A stretch of DNA of 64,000 nucleotides from Thamnidium elegans (GCA_025201345.1 JAIXMG010000044.1:62001-126000), one strand, 5' to 3'; shown: positions 1 to 14,844, numbered from the stretch's first letter. The notes: generated from the sequence alone by a model not told the origin. A program made the numbers and translations.

Positions 1-1028
1 AAAGGAGAAAGAAAAAAAAGAAAAATCCCTGTGCTACCAGTTAAATTTTGTGCCTGTGTTTCCACTGCCATTTTGAGGGTTGTAAACCTAGATTCGCAGA
101 TTCTTATTATTAATGACATGCTGGATATTATGAACAAGCACAAGAATTTCAAAGGGTTTTTATCTTTCCACGGATAAAATGCACTCTATTCGTACTAATT
201 TATGAGCAATTCTGGGCTCTAGTTAAAAGTCCGGACCAAACGTCAAAAGTTACAAGACACCGAAACACTCGAAGCTAGAATAATTCAAGTTGCATACAAT
301 ATTCTTGATAAGCATCTCCAAAGCATTGTTTGCACTAAAAACAATCATTGTTAGTTGAATAATTATAATATCTTCGCAATGTTCAATACATAAACGACTT
401 CTTCTTGCCTTGGTTATAGAATAGCCTTTGTAACTTAATAGACCAACGTTAATGAGGTATATAAATCCTTTCTTATCTTTTCGATGAGTACTCTGCAGCG
501 ATCTTTCTAATTTCTTGCTATATTTGAAATGCTCAATACGTAAATACGTTTATGTCAATTCAAGACTTACGTGACATTTTTTATAGCGTTTATTTAGTAG
601 CAAATCTAATTTGAATTTTCTGGTGATATACCTTTCGTTATAACCAGACATTTCTGTGAAGTGAATCAATCTTGATTATTAACGGAATTATTTTCGAAAT
701 CCGCCCTAAAAATGAGGGGGGACGGAATAAATCAGTCCTTTTATTGTATCTTTAACTTGTAGCTTTCGTCTTAAGTTACTGTAATATATTGAATCAATAA
801 TCCCACAGAGAATAATAGACAACCTTTCTATAATACTGATTTCATAGTATGGTTGGACCAACACCACAGTGACTCTGTTTCTCATTTTAACTCAGCTTAT
901 TCGAAGGCGAAATAAGTAAGCATTGTTTACGTCATTTTTATTTTTTCCATTTTTATTTACTTTTTTATTATATTTTTTTTTATATATATTCCTTTACTTC
1001 CTTCTAAAAAGAAAAAAAAAGAAATACA
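1..1028. other. Intergenic, upstream of DEF1-like gene
   Basis: No convincing coding frame, RNA gene or repeat was seen. The last 80 bases before the DEF1-like start are T-rich and then A-rich, which is common just upstream of start codons in this window. Confidence 0.5.
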
Positions 1029-3017
1029 ATGAGTACAACAGAAAGAGCACAAAGTGATTTTAAGAAACTCAAGTCAAAGTACAATTCACAATTATCTACT
1101 TTAAAAGAATTATTTACAGAATGGACAGAAGAAGATCTTTTATTTACGCTTCAAGATGCGGATGGAGATTTGGAACTAGCTATTGACCGTATTAGTGAAG
1201 GTAAAAAAAAAAAACTGTTTAAATAACATACACACACACATATATATATATGTATATATATTGACATTAAAAGTAAAGGTCATGCAAGCCAGTGGGGAGA
1301 AGTAAAAACTAAAAAATCCAAAAAGGAGGCTGCTGCAGCTAATAAAGCTACATTAGAAGTATCAGCGTCTTCAACAACCAGTACAGCACCTTCATATCCC
1401 TCTTCTTCTTCTTATAATAATAACACCAGAGCGCCCTCTAATAGAACTAGTACAAACGCAAAGCGTCTGTCTCCTGCAGTGTCACAACCCCGACATAAGC
1501 CTACCAGTGCTACATGGCAACAACAACCTACTAAAAAAACTACAGATGATAATAATAATTGGAAGTCTACTGATAATTGGTCCAGTAATGACTCTTGGAG
1601 TACCCAAACAAAGGATCCTATTGTCGAAACTCCTAAAAAAATATCCACTCCCTCTTCTTCTACCAAAACAAGTAATGGTGGTGGTGCAAAGACTTGGGCT
1701 AGTTTATTGCAGTAAATTATCTTTTTTTTTTTTTTTTTTTTAACACATGTGTATTATTATTAACTCTTAACAATATAGATCAAAACCAGAACCTGTCGTT
1801 GTAGCTGAACCAATTGAAGAACCACAGCTTCGAAAAGTAGACGATAGTTGGTTACCTTCTTCTTCTGATTTGAACCAATGGGATCAACCTCTTCAATTAC
1901 CAACCACTGAAAATGTACAAGAACAAGTGCAAAAAGAAGAAAAACAAGAAAAGGAAGAAAATCCTATAACCGAAAAGGAACAATCACCCATTATTTCTCA
2001 CATTACTACCGCCACCACTACTACTACTACTGCAACTGAAACTATTGTAACTGCTGCAACTGCAACTAATTTAATCGAAAAAGATCAAGATATTTCTGTT
2101 GATTTCAGTAGTTTAACATTACAAGATACTATTGTCGAAAATACGTAAGTTTTTTTTTGATTTTTTAAACCAACGATTTTATTTAATATCTAATTATTAC
2201 CAAATATAGTAGTTCAAGTCATCCTAGTGTTGCTGATTTATTAAACTCTGTGAAACAACAGCCTTCTATATCAAATACAACAGCTACCTCATCTACTACT
2301 ACTCAACCTATTGATTCATTAACTCAACAACAATTATATCAACAACAGCAACAACAATTGTACCAACAGCAACAACAACAGCAACAACAACAATACCAAC
2401 AGTTTGGTATTCAAGACTATGGCCATACATTTAACTCGAATTATGGAGCAAATACAAATTACTATGCTCAAGAAGAAAAGACACCTGATGTCACTGCTAC
2501 TACTACTACTGCTAGTAGTAATAGTAGTGCCAGTACAGGTCAACAGTATCCTCAACAAAACATGTACGGTCAACCTCCTCAACAGTCTTTTTATCCTTAT
2601 TATTATATGCCAAACCAATTCAATGCATATTCACCTTATGGCCAACAAGGTGCAAACTCGTTTGTTAATAACACTAGAAATAATATGTACCCTACATCTG
2701 TTTATGGTCAACAAAAAACCACTACACCATCACCTTATTTAAATTCATCTCCTTATAATCAATCTCAACAACTGTATAGTGGATTTAATCAATTTGATCA
2801 ATTTTACAACAACTCTCCTCAAGCTGCTGCTACTACTATCGCTGCTGAGTCTCCAGACAAGACTAATGTTACAAAGTCCCCTCAAAATCCATCTCAACAA
2901 GCTTACAGTAGCAACTATTTTTCACAATCCCCCATGTTTGGTTACCAACAACAACAGCAACAACAGCAACAGCCTTATCGTGGTACAGGAAATACTAATC
3001 AATATTGGAACCAATAA
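1029..3017 (+). CDS. DEF1: RNA polymerase II degradation factor 1-like protein (CUE domain)
   Basis: Four exons: 1029-1200, 1279-1714 (exon ends at 1711, before GTAAAT), 1779-2144, 2210-3017. The N-terminus carries a CUE-type ubiquitin-binding domain at about residues 20-60, with [18 protein letters not shown] and [14 protein letters not shown]. Splicing then gives [17 protein letters not shown], a run I recognise from fungal Def1. The rest is low complexity: Ser/Thr/Asn-rich, then Gln-rich with tracts at about 2330-2400 and 2945-2975, ending in NQYWNQ. In yeast, Def1 promotes ubiquitylation and removal of stalled RNA polymerase II; in response to damage it is itself processed and enters the nucleus. 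The Q-rich C-terminus fits the family. The gene faces the NST1-like gene tail to tail, 82 bases apart. Identity rests on the CUE block; the rest is too low in complexity to help. Confidence 0.85.
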
Positions 3018-3099
3018 AAAAAAAGGATGAATATATATAGAGTATTATTTTTTTTTTCTTTTTCCATTTTTTATTCTTCACGCAACACGTATATGTAAA

Positions 3100-4674
3100 T
3101 TATGGTATGAAGTGGGTAATTGAGGGAGGGGAAATCATATTATTTGTAGGTAATAAAGACGATGTAGAACGAGTAGGTACGATACCATACTGAACAATAT
3201 AACACTGTTGATGTTGATTATAATAACACTTGAATCCACTGGATGGAAACTGTTGAATAATCTGATACAATTCACGTACATCGATTATAGTATCGTAATA
3301 TAAATCATGTAACATACGATGCAATTGATCCAATGTATGAAAAGGAGGCACAATAAAGATCTTTGCTGATGCCAATTCATTTAATTTTAAATAAGCGATT
3401 CTTGATCTTTCTAATATCATGAAATTTCGATCACCGGCCTACATACACACATATATATATAAAACACATACACGCAAATTGAGTCTTTTTCTCTTTATAT
3501 AAAAATAAATAAATATAAACACACAACTTACAAGTACATCGCCAAATAATTTACCGTGTACATTGTCTGATAATACCGTCAAAGGTGTCCATCCATTAGA
3601 CCATCTCAAGTTGGATCCATCACTTGATACACGTCGATTAGTATTAAATGATTCATTTGTTTGCTCTATTTTTTTTATACTACAAGTTAATCAACTGTTA
3701 TTACTATTCCATTTTTTTAAAAAAAAATTGTGCGTGTAATATATACCTCTATTAGTTGGCATTTGTCCAAATAAAAAGTTGGAAAAAAATGAATATTGAG
3801 TTTCTGAATCATTTGCTACATATTGATTATTTTGATGAATAGATCTCGATCGAACAGGACTTCCAATAGGACCGGCTAAAGATGTACGACGTTGACTAAT
3901 AGGTGTAATAGAAGTAGTAGCATCAGTTAATACATGGTGAGGTACTTCTGTTGTTTTTTCCTCGGTTGCTACAGGGGAACTTTTTTCAGCAACCACAGAG
4001 GCAGCAGCAGCAGCAGACGCATTTGTTGTAGCTGTCATAACTGCAGTAGTAGCAGCAGAAGTAGCAGCTTTTTCTTTTTCCAATTTATTCTTTTTCTGCT
4101 GCTCTTCTTTACGTTTCTTTTCCTTTTCAGCAAGACGAGTTCTTTCTTCTATTAACCTCTTCTTTTTCTTTTCTTCCTCTTTCCGTAAACGATCTTCTTC
4201 TTTTTGACGTCTTTCTTCTTGTCTCTTTAATCTTTCAGCTTCTTTAATTTGACGTTCCATCTTTAATTTTTGTTCTCTGTCAGCTTTTGCAGCTAATTCT
4301 TCTTGCTTTCGTTTATTTTCTAATTCTAAACGTTCTTTTTCCTGCTGTAATTTAATTTGCCTACATACAAAAAAAAAAAAAAAAAGCAAAAAAAAAAAGT
4401 AAATATACAAGTATTTTAAATACATGTATTTTTTTTTTTTTACCGTCTTTTATCACGCTTTTTTTCCTTGTCTTGCTGTTTCTTTAATTCCTTTTCTTGG
4501 CGTTGTCTCTCTTCTTCTTCTAATTCTTCGATTAAACACTGTTGTCTATCTTGTGCAACCTTTTCTCGATAAGCTGTAAAAACTCTTTGTTCAAACATGC
4601 GAGCAGCAAATACTTGAAACATTTTCCGACCTTCCTCCATTCTTTGTTCTTCAGTTCTAGTATCCTAATATTTG

Positions 4675-4713
<39 letters not shown>

Positions 4714-5598
4714 ATAATGAATTTTATTTGGTACCTCTTCATCATCTTCATCTTCATCTTCGTCGTCTTCATCGTCGTCTTCATCTTCTTCGTCTTCGTC
4801 ACCATCATCATCGTCGTCTTCATCGTCTTCATCATCATCCATATCAGCTACTTCTTTTTCTTTCCTCATTTTTGTTTCAGCTAACCTTTCCATCATATCC
4901 AGGAATTTTTTACCATCGTTCTTTAGTAAATCATCAGCTACAGTAATAATACTGCCACTGACTGTAAGCGTATTTGTTAATTCGCTCTCACTAAGTACGC
5001 TTTTAGTAGAATCCGATCGATAATCCTCTTCGTCGTCATCGTCTTCTTCTTGTTCCTGTTTCGTAACGTATTGATGACGTACATTATTTTTACACCGAAT
5101 AACTGTATATTTATGTTGTTGACGATAGGCATACTGTTCCAATTCTTCATAATAAGCGTCATACAGAACCTCTAATTCATCTTCAATAGCCGTTCTAAAA
5201 ATAAATAAAAAAAAGTGTGCGTTTATATAAATGGTTTTTCACAACAACAACAAAATAAAGAAAAAAAAAGCTTACCTTTTTTTTCCACAAACAGAACAAT
5301 TACAAGAATGCCTTTGTTGTTCCTTCATTTTATGTAATACAGCTTCCTTTTCTACTTTGACAAGCGATCGACGTTCGGCTTCACTTAAATGTAACCAAAA
5401 CTCTCGAATACGTTGTCTTTCTTCGGTATAATTAGTTTTTGTCCAGATATCTGTCTTTTGTTCATGACTGTTTGTCAATCGCGTAGATGACTTTTGTTTT
5501 TTCTGTTGTTGTTTACTAGAACAATTCTTTGTGGTCATGGTTGTAGATATAAATCGAATAGAAGAGTTAGTTTTTGTTGTTAGAGTGGGCTGCTTCAT
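3100..5598 (-). CDS. NST1: Stress response protein NST1-like
   Basis: Six exons on the minus strand: 5598-5276, 5194-4735, 4664-4444, 4360-3747, 3665-3532, 3438-3100, giving about 696 residues. Exon 1 has the family block [19 protein letters not shown], then [18 protein letters not shown] and a [11 protein letters not shown]ys cluster. Exon 2 continues with [20 protein letters not shown] and a long Asp/Glu tract. Exons 3-4 encode a highly charged Lys/Glu/Arg coiled coil. NST1 was described in yeast as a salt-tolerance protein that interacts with splicing factor Msl1; its biochemical activity is unclear. A 33-base A run (4679-4711, plus strand) lies in the second intron. The start is the first ATG of the open frame, just downstream of a TA microsatellite. 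Junctions are all GT-AG and phase-consistent. Confidence 0.8.
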
Positions 5599-6380
5599 AT
5601 ATATATATATATATAAAAATAAATAAAAAAAAACGTGTTCTTTTTTTTATTTATTTTATTTTAGAATATAGTTTTATATATATATATAAAAGAGAAAGAA
5701 AGAAAGAAAGAATTTTTAGCGCCCCAGAATTATGCCTGAAAATTCAGTCACCAGACTCAGTTTTGGGTGCTTTTGAACTGCATGCAAAAAAACCTTCACA
5801 GTGAAAAAAAAAATGGTTACACACATATATATAAAAAAAAACTAGACTCTTCGTCAATAAACTCTCGTAATGGTTTGTTAATATCACTATTTCGAATAGT
5901 CTGAAGGTTGACAAATGAATTCAGCTTGACCTAAAGAAGATGATTATTTTGTGTCTGTTTTTTTTTATTCCACAACACCAAATATCAGAGTGCTGATAAC
6001 CTGTAAATGATTAAGCGTAAACAATATTTTGTAAACTGGTTACCTTTTAGCATCAGCATTTTCGTAATTGGAAGGCGCTGTAGGAAGTCCAACTGAGATG
6101 GGATAATACTATTCATTTGGACTTAGTTACTTTTAACGATAACGTTGCCAGACATCGCAAAATTAAGCATATTTAACTGGACGTGAAGAACAAAGATGAA
6201 TGCAAATCAGAATACTGCTGAATTGCATTGTTAAAGTTATACATTATTTTATATCTTACTTCTATGGGTAGATCATCACAGAGAACTTGACCGAGAGATA
6301 CTACAATTGACTTTATTTGTTCTTGTTAATCAATACTATCATCCATTGGAGAGTACTGGCTAGAATGTCCTTTACTTTGT
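5599..6380. other. Intergenic, AT microsatellites, no clear gene
   Basis: It contains TA repeats near 5600-5620 and 5680-5692 and an AAAG repeat near 5690-5710. On the minus strand, frame fragments around 6310-6400 might belong to the unidentified coding fragment at 6381-6710, but they are interrupted by stops. Nothing else was recognised. Confidence 0.4.
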
Positions 6381-6710
6381 CTACCACATGATCGAACTGC
6401 TCACGTACGTAATTTTTGCAAGGCGCGAAAGAGAATGGTGTATACAGTAGGAACCGTACTGACCATCAAGAGCATCATACGTATAGCGAGGAACCTTTTT
6501 ACGCTCTTCTTCTATTTTTTTAAGATCTTTTATATCACTTTCTGGATTCTGTTTTAAATTCATCTTGATTATGTTATGTAGTCTAGACTTAATTGCTTCG
6601 CCCTTATCTGGTTTAAATGTAGTAGAAGAGTATACTCTTCTGGGTTTGGGCATAGGAAGATTATATCGTTCTTCTTCTACAAGATATTTTTTTAGTCTTC
6701 TTTCGCGCAT
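6381..6710 (-). CDS. Unidentified small charged protein or 5' fragment of a gene
   Basis: This open frame of 109 residues starts MRERRLKKYLVEEERYNLP and has a hydrophilic, basic/acidic composition with little low complexity. It includes PKPRRVYSSTTFKPDKG and a charged helix-like stretch ending KKVPRYTYDALDGQYG. That is the look of a real conserved N-terminus rather than noise. The last 25 residues change character. In another frame just downstream (plus coordinates about 6395-6310) a second plausible stretch occurs, with EQFDHVVDKVKDILASTLQ. The real gene may therefore be spliced or frameshifted here, or be a pseudogene. I do not recognise the family. It stands alone, with tRNA-Glu about 0.6 kb upstream. 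Confidence 0.4.
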   Translation of the reverse strand: MRERRLKKYLVEEERYNLPMPKPRRVYSSTTFKPDKGEAIKSRLHNIIKMNLKQNPESDIKDLKKIEEERKKVPRYTYDALDGQYGSYCIHHSLSRLAKITYVSSSIMW

Positions 6711-7287
6711 TTTTAAGAAAAAAAAAAAGTCTCTCTATTTATCAGTAAGTATATAGTCTGTGTACTGTTTCTAAAGAAATATAATATACGCATCCAAACA
6801 AAGTAGCTCAGTATTGCTAATATGCGTTCTTTAATCAAACATTGCGACTAAGTAGCTTTAGTTTATTTTTATATGACGATGTAATTAATCAATGCACAAG
6901 CATGACAAGACTTTTTTTTCTTGATAAAGAAGTATACATCGAAACTTAGTTATACTATCTATATATCGCCAATTGAAGAGTGTAAATTTGTATTAGTTTG
7001 GGTGAGTTTAAAGCAATCGTTATTAGTTCGGGAACTGTGCAAAACTTTTTTTTTTTCGTCTCGGACATTTTACTCATAGTTGGTCTCATCTGGTGAGATC
7101 AAAAACCAGAACACAAGGCAATTTGGACTCTAGTTATCTAGTATTTGGTGCTCACTACATTTATTATTGAACCTTTGTAAACTAATACTTTATAGTTTTT
7201 ATTTTCTACCCCTTTAGTGATTAACGCTGTGTGTAACAACGTCAGCTATGTACACTACATACACTTTCAAAAAGTTGCAAAAGTATA
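6711..7287. other. Intergenic, nothing recognised
   Basis: AT-rich spacer between the unidentified coding fragment and tRNA-Glu. It has short poly-T runs but no frame or structure that I could support. Confidence 0.4.
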
Positions 7288-7359
7288 TTCCCCAACGGGG
7301 AGTCGAACCCCGGCCGTATCGGTGAAAGCGATAAATCCTAGCCGTTGGACCATTGAGGA
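7288..7359 (-). tRNA. tRNA-Glu (anticodon TTC)
   Basis: On the minus strand, 72 nt fold as a standard cloverleaf. The acceptor stem pairs TCCTCAA with TTGGGGA (one G-T wobble), with discriminator A. The anticodon stem is TATCG/CGATA around the loop CTTTCAC, giving anticodon TTC. The T arm is CGGGG-TTCGACT-CCCCG, which is also a perfect B box. The D loop contains AACGGCTA as in other eukaryotic tRNA-Glu. There is no intron, and CCA is not encoded. Confidence 0.96.
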
Positions 7360-8032
7360 GGGATAATATTATTAATCTACAAATTAATTATAATCCCAAA
7401 AATCAAAATCTACCAAGTTCGGTCCGGAACATGCCGGCAGATCCGGCCCATATCGTGAATGAACTTAAGGCGTTTCTAGGAAAGGTTTTGATGTACTTTT
7501 TTTTTTGTTACCGGAGATTTTAGATCAAATCGTATTTACTTTGGTTTTCGTTACTTTCCTTTTAATGATTATAATTAGTAACAAGTAGATAATATAGATA
7601 TTAATTTTTGTAGAATTGAAAACTATTTACAATTATTAAATAAACTATATCTTGTTACTTTATTTATTTCGAATACTACTTTTGCAAATTTTGAAAGCTT
7701 ACTACGACTTTTTCCTTGTCCGTCTTTAAAAATAAATAAATTATAAACTCATATTATTTCGCTATATAAATTCTAGTAAAGTGTGCTATTTATTTTTTTC
7801 AAAAAATCTACACTGTGCGAATAGTTTGTATATCAATTTAATTATGATTAATTATTCTTATCGAGATGAAATACGTATGATTGGTGAAAATTCATCCTTC
7901 TGTATACCAATCAACTTATCCCGACTAAACATGACATTTGCTATCTACCGAGACATACTCTCTGGTTTTTTTTTAAAGAAAATATCTTTCTTTCTTTTTT
8001 TTTTTAAAAAAAAAAAGAAATAAAATAAAACA
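7360..8032. other. Intergenic / promoter of phosphate transporter
   Basis: AT-rich, with an A/T-homopolymer stretch at about 7965-8020 immediately upstream of the transporter start. I looked for CACGTG/CACGTT Pho4-type sites and did not see a convincing one. A small frame at 7781-8023 has no recognisable features. Confidence 0.4.
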
Positions 8033-9631
8033 ATGGAATCGACTTCTGGCTATAATATACATCAAATAAATTTTTTAGAGGCAGAAAAAAATTTACCAGA
8101 CATGGAAACGTTGGAAAAAAAAGAGAAAGAAATTAGCTGGTTTAAAACACGTACTCTATTGACTTCAAGTACCGGATTCTTTACTGATTCATATGATATA
8201 TTCATAATCAATTTGGTGATGCCTATGATAGGTTTTGTCTATTATTCTCATAACGACAATGATGTTCCGGCAAGAATAGAAGGTATTGTGAAAGGTATGG
8301 CTTCAGCTGGTACTTTGATAGGCCACTTAGTATTTGGTTTCTTGGGAGACATTTGCGGTAGAAGGATATATGGAGTAGAGCTGCTGATAATCATTATTGG
8401 TACCATTAATTGCGCTACTGCTGCATCAACTGTAAAAGGTGTATCGGTACTTGGTTTCATGGGGGTTTGGCGTTTTGTACTTGGTTTTGGAATTGGTGGA
8501 GATTATCCTATATCGGCTACTATTACATCTGAATGGTCCTCAACGCGTAGGCGGGGTATGATGATCTCTTTACTTTTTTCTATGCAAGGTATTGGTACAC
8601 TTACAGCTGCTATTGTCACTCTCATCTTATTGGCTATATTTAAGCAAGCTATTATCGCAGATGTTAAGAGTTTAGACTATGTATGGCGTCTTTGTATTGG
8701 ATTAGGTGCAATTCCAGCAGTAGGGTCTATTTATTTAAGGTTTACTATGCCCGAATCCCCTCGTTACTCTCTCAATGTGAATCATGACGTTGAACAAGCA
8801 GCTGCATCCATTGCAATTGAAGGAGTTATGCTACAAGAAGCAGCAATAGAAGCTAGTAAACAACGTATGTTTAATCCATTTGATAATCAAAAGCTGAGTC
8901 ATTGGGCTGTGTTTCGCGCTTACTTTCGGCAATGGAAGCACTTTAAAGTTTTACTTGGTACATCCTTATCTTGGTTTTTTCTCGATATTGCATTTTACGG
9001 TCTCGGTTTAAACAATAGCTATATACTGAAGGCTATAGGATTCAGTAATAAACTAACTCCGTTTGAAACGCTTTGGTGGAATGCATTAGGTCAAATAATT
9101 ATAAATGTTCTTGGTTCAGTCCCGGGTTATTACCTAACAGTTATTTTTGTAGAAAGCTGGGGGCGTCGTACGATTCAAATCATGGGATTTACTATGTGTA
9201 CTATTTTATATATCGTTTTATCAACGGCTTATACGCAATTACGAGACAACTCAATTCCAGCTTTCATTGCTATATTTACATTGGCACAATTATTTCAAAA
9301 CTTTGGTGCTAATACAACAACGTTTATTATTCCAGCCGAAGTATTTCCTACCAAAGTTCGATCTTCGGCTCACGGAATTTCAGCAGCTTCTGGTAAAGTA
9401 GGTGCTATTATTTCCGCTTTCGCATTTAATATACTGGTAGAATTTAACGATACATACCCAGGCGAGCACGCGTTTTTACAAGAAACATTAGGCATCTTTG
9501 CCTCCATCATGTTTTTAGGACTTGTAGTTACCATTTTATGGGTCCCAGAAACTAAAGGCAAAGATTTAGAAGAATTTGAAGAGGATTATGTGCCTTCCAA
9601 GTACAATGTAGAATTAACAAGGTTCTACTAA
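8033..9631 (+). CDS. PHO84: High-affinity inorganic phosphate:H+ symporter (PHO84 type, MFS)
   Basis: A single uninterrupted exon encodes 532 residues, the usual size for fungal Pho84-type transporters of the PHS family. Motifs visible: FFTDSYDIFIINLV in the first membrane helix; the MFS loop motif FGFLGDICGRRIYGVELL; GFGIGGDYPISATITSEW, the family signature; MPESPRYSLNV before the central loop; PAEVFPTKVRSSAHGISAASG; and WVPETKGKDLEEFEED at the end. About twelve hydrophobic segments are present. It should import phosphate across the plasma membrane. The lack of introns contrasts with most neighbours, but the A+T-rich codon use is like theirs and gives no sign of transfer. Confidence 0.94.
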   Translation: MESTSGYNIHQINFLEAEKNLPDMETLEKKEKEISWFKTRTLLTSSTGFFTDSYDIFIINLVMPMIGFVYYSHNDNDVPARIEGIVKGMASAGTLIGHLVFGFLGDICGRRIYGVELLIIIIGTINCATAASTVKGVSVLGFMGVWRFVLGFGIGGDYPISATITSEWSSTRRRGMMISLLFSMQGIGTLTAAIVTLILLAIFKQAIIADVKSLDYVWRLCIGLGAIPAVGSIYLRFTMPESPRYSLNVNHDVEQAAASIAIEGVMLQEAAIEASKQRMFNPFDNQKLSHWAVFRAYFRQWKHFKVLLGTSLSWFFLDIAFYGLGLNNSYILKAIGFSNKLTPFETLWWNALGQIIINVLGSVPGYYLTVIFVESWGRRTIQIMGFTMCTILYIVLSTAYTQLRDNSIPAFIAIFTLAQLFQNFGANTTTFIIPAEVFPTKVRSSAHGISAASGKVGAIISAFAFNILVEFNDTYPGEHAFLQETLGIFASIMFLGLVVTILWVPETKGKDLEEFEEDYVPSKYNVELTRFY

Positions 9632-12594
9632 ACGAAAAATATTGTAATTATTCACACCCATATTCCCCTTTTTACATTTATAACATATAAAAAATAGACG
9701 GACTTTTTTTTTTTTTTTTTTTACTGTTGTTATGCCTATCTATAGGACTTTCGTATTTCTAAAGTTGATTAAACAACTTTATACAGTACTTGATATTATA
9801 TAAAATAACTAATGTTTATATGCCAGTAATTAAGTGATCCGAAAAAAAAACCTGTAATGTTTCGTATCGCTTTAGTAATAAAAAAAAGACAAGTCTGTTT
9901 ATTTAGGCATTTTTAATAATCCTAATTCAGGATAGGGGAAGCGGAAGAGGTAGCGCTAGTCTAACTACCCCTTACATGAATGAAACAAAGGTAACTAGGT
10001 AAAAAGAAAACATGTTGGTCGAAATTAAAGATTTTGCAGAGAAATTTTAAAATTGAAAATAAAACTGCAACTGAATCGATAACTTGGTATGCATATCATG
10101 TTAAATAATATAAAACAGTTTACGGATTTTCCAAACTGTCGATCATAGCATTATGTTTGTCTTTAAAGGCGCACATTTTTCTTAATAACCATTTGTGTAT
10201 CCAACTGAAATTCTTGAAGCGAGTACTAAAAGAAGAAAAAAGAATTATGCCGTTAATAATATAGATGACTTAGTAATGATACCTGAATTACAAGTTACAG
10301 CATCTGATCTACATGTGCAACACACACACACATAAACCGTTTGGTATCTTTGGAAGGAAAATGTTTTTCAGTCAAGATTATTTCTGATTTTTACATGGAC
10401 AATAAATATATTAGACATTGATTTAAACGCTATCTTTAGTCAGTGAAAAGCAGGGAATATTAAAAAAAAAAAAAAAAAAAGTATGTCAAACAAAGGCTAT
10501 TTTAGCTACAAGTAATTTGAAAGAAATGTTGGTCGTGGGCTGATACAGAGATATCCCCCCTTGATCTGCAAGATATTTAAATGGCGAAAACTACCTTTCC
10601 GACAACAAAAACTAAGCTTAATAGTGTATCGAATCAAATGATGAAAGTATTTGAGACTTGTAAAGGATTGGTCATGCGTTAGCTATGGTGAAACTATTAT
10701 TGGTGGTTTAATTTTAGATTCAAAAGAGACAGACATGATTAGACTAATACGTTACACGTATTTTTTCGTACTGATAGTTTTAAACGTTATATCGTTGTAG
10801 GTAACAATAATACATTTAGTGCCACTTTTTTTTATACTTAGGGGCCTCCCGTAAGAAAGTAGAATTTGATTGGAAATTAATAGTTTTTATACAGCGGTCT
10901 GGACAAAACGGAATTCTTAGTTGATACGTTCAATATTTTACTATTAATAACTTAAATCGAAGGATTTATTTATTGGGGTTACTGCGTTTACATGTGATAC
11001 TATCAAAGGGTAGCTGAAACATATTGTATTTTAACTCAAGTTGGGGGATAGCAATTTTAAAGGTTATTTTGTGGCATAATTGCATACCTGGATAATGTGG
11101 TCATTAGAGTAAAATTTGCTTGAATCACACAAGTTAATCGAATAATATAGTATACTTGCCAGTAAAAAATAATACAATATAAATAAAGAAATATATTAAA
11201 AATAACTGGATTTTTTTTTTCATAGCAGGGATTGGCTGTCATAGGATAAAATTAATGTCAGAAGTTATAATTTCGATGTTGTTAAACAAGTGATCTGTAA
11301 GAATAAAATGTTCGATATAAGTAATTTTAGACCATTTCAGTGTGTATCGGATCAAACTTTAGAATATTGTATATTTCGTTAAAAGCATGCAGGTACTTAA
11401 TCGATATATTTTAAGCGGACATCTCGCAGTAATATTAGAAGGGCTAAAGATAACAAAAAAGATATCAGCAAAAAAAAAACACCTACTCCCAACTCAGAGT
11501 AGAAAGACGTCATGAATTCAACGATTTGTTTAAAGTAATTTACATACATGTCTTTAAAAATGACTATTTAAATATAATAATTAAATAAGAAGCAGGTATT
11601 ATCGCTTTAACTATATATAAAAAAAATGGTGAAATGAAAAGACGTACTTATGTTATATATGCCGCTGTGTGGAGCTGGAAAGTGGGAGGTGTTTCAGCGC
11701 TGCTGTGGTATGATGCTTTAGGATAAAATTACAAAATTTCAAAAATAAATATATGTATATGTTTATACTTCTTATTGGCGGGTTGCTTGTCTAAAAACCC
11801 AATGGGAAACTTGTGATTGCAGGAGATCATATGTTAATCACATACATATTGTGACTCTGCGTATAACAACTTTTTTTTTTCTTAATACTTTTATTCTATC
11901 TTTGAAGCAATTTGGACTGATTATTAAGAATGGTTATTCCAATACAACGTCACGTTTAGATGACCCACTATTATTTGGATCTTTCCAACAATATCTGATG
12001 CGAACCAAAGAAAATCATGCAATTTCCACCCGGGAATTTTTATTGCAGAGAGGTGCATTGCATGACTTTAGGTCTAATACTCTTAAGTCAAAAGATAATT
12101 GGCGCATGGTATGGAAGAAGCAACAGAAAAAAAAAAGTCCCTCAGAAAGATAAGTTTTTAGTGATATTATTAAATAAGTAATTGAAGATATCCTTAATTT
12201 TACGTCACGTTACTTAAAGATAAAGCTTCGTTTGGGCCCATTTCATTTGTAAAACTGAAATGTGCTTTAAGAAATCTATTAATTCATACGCGCTTATCTT
12301 GCAGACAGTTGAAAGGCTATCAAGGTCACATAATAGCATCAATCAGGACTGTTATGGAACTACTGTTATAGTTGTCAATCGATGTAATAAACAACGTATC
12401 ACTAACCAAAGATAAGATTGTATTCGGTTGGAAAAGATGCAAGGATGAGAATGTGGCTTGATCATTGCCTTTTTTGTTTTTGTTTTGGTGTAGTAGAAAT
12501 AAATTTTTTACGCGATTTCAGAAGATGGAATGTATAATTATCGCGTGCTAGGTAATGCTACATCATTGATAATGTAATTCATAAAATAAAACTT

Positions 12595-12631
<37 letters not shown>

Positions 12632-12870
12632 CGATGCAAAATGATCATTTTAACTGTAGGTGATATAATTGACCCAACTGAAGGTATTTTGCTTTTTCTT
12701 TTTTAAACAGACGGATAGTTGATAGCGCTTCGGAAAAGGGGAATTCTACTTTGTAGTTATAAAATTTTATTTTATTGAAGTCTAAACATATATTATCACT
12801 ATTTTTTTCTTTTTTCTTTTTCTTTTTTTTTTCTTTTTTAATAAAACAAATTGTGGAGTACAGAAGGGAT

Positions 12871-12910
<40 letters not shown>

Positions 12911-12932
12911 TTGTAAATAAAAGAACATATAG
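9632..12932. other. Gene-poor spacer with poly(T) tracts
   Basis: About 3.3 kb without a gene I can support. It holds poly-T runs at 12597-12629 (33 T) and 12873-12908 (36 T), just downstream of the forkhead stop. A frame at 11851-12153 (+, 100 residues) begins after a poly-T stretch and shows no motif. Some of this may be decayed mobile-element sequence, but no domain was identified. Confidence 0.45.
12873..12908. repeat. Poly(T) tract, 36 nt
   Basis: Uninterrupted T run 24 bases beyond the stop codon of the forkhead gene (poly-A on the coding strand, in its 3' UTR). Confidence 0.95.

Positions 12933-14844
<1,912 letters not shown>

Noticed and set aside
4542..4946. Plus-strand frame with Leu/His repeats opposite NST1
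   Set aside because: Shadow of the NST1 acidic tract and an intron poly-A; the minus strand has the splice-consistent conserved gene.
10897..10909. GTCTGGACAAAAC, found again as reverse complement at 41915-41927, as a possible transposon terminal repeat pair
   Set aside because: A 13-base match between two places in 64 kb is expected by chance, and no shared flanking sequence or transposase lies between them.
11851..12153. Plus frame of 100 residues starting after a poly-T stretch
   Set aside because: No motif, no promoter or splice context, and isolated in a gene-poor region; not enough to call a gene.
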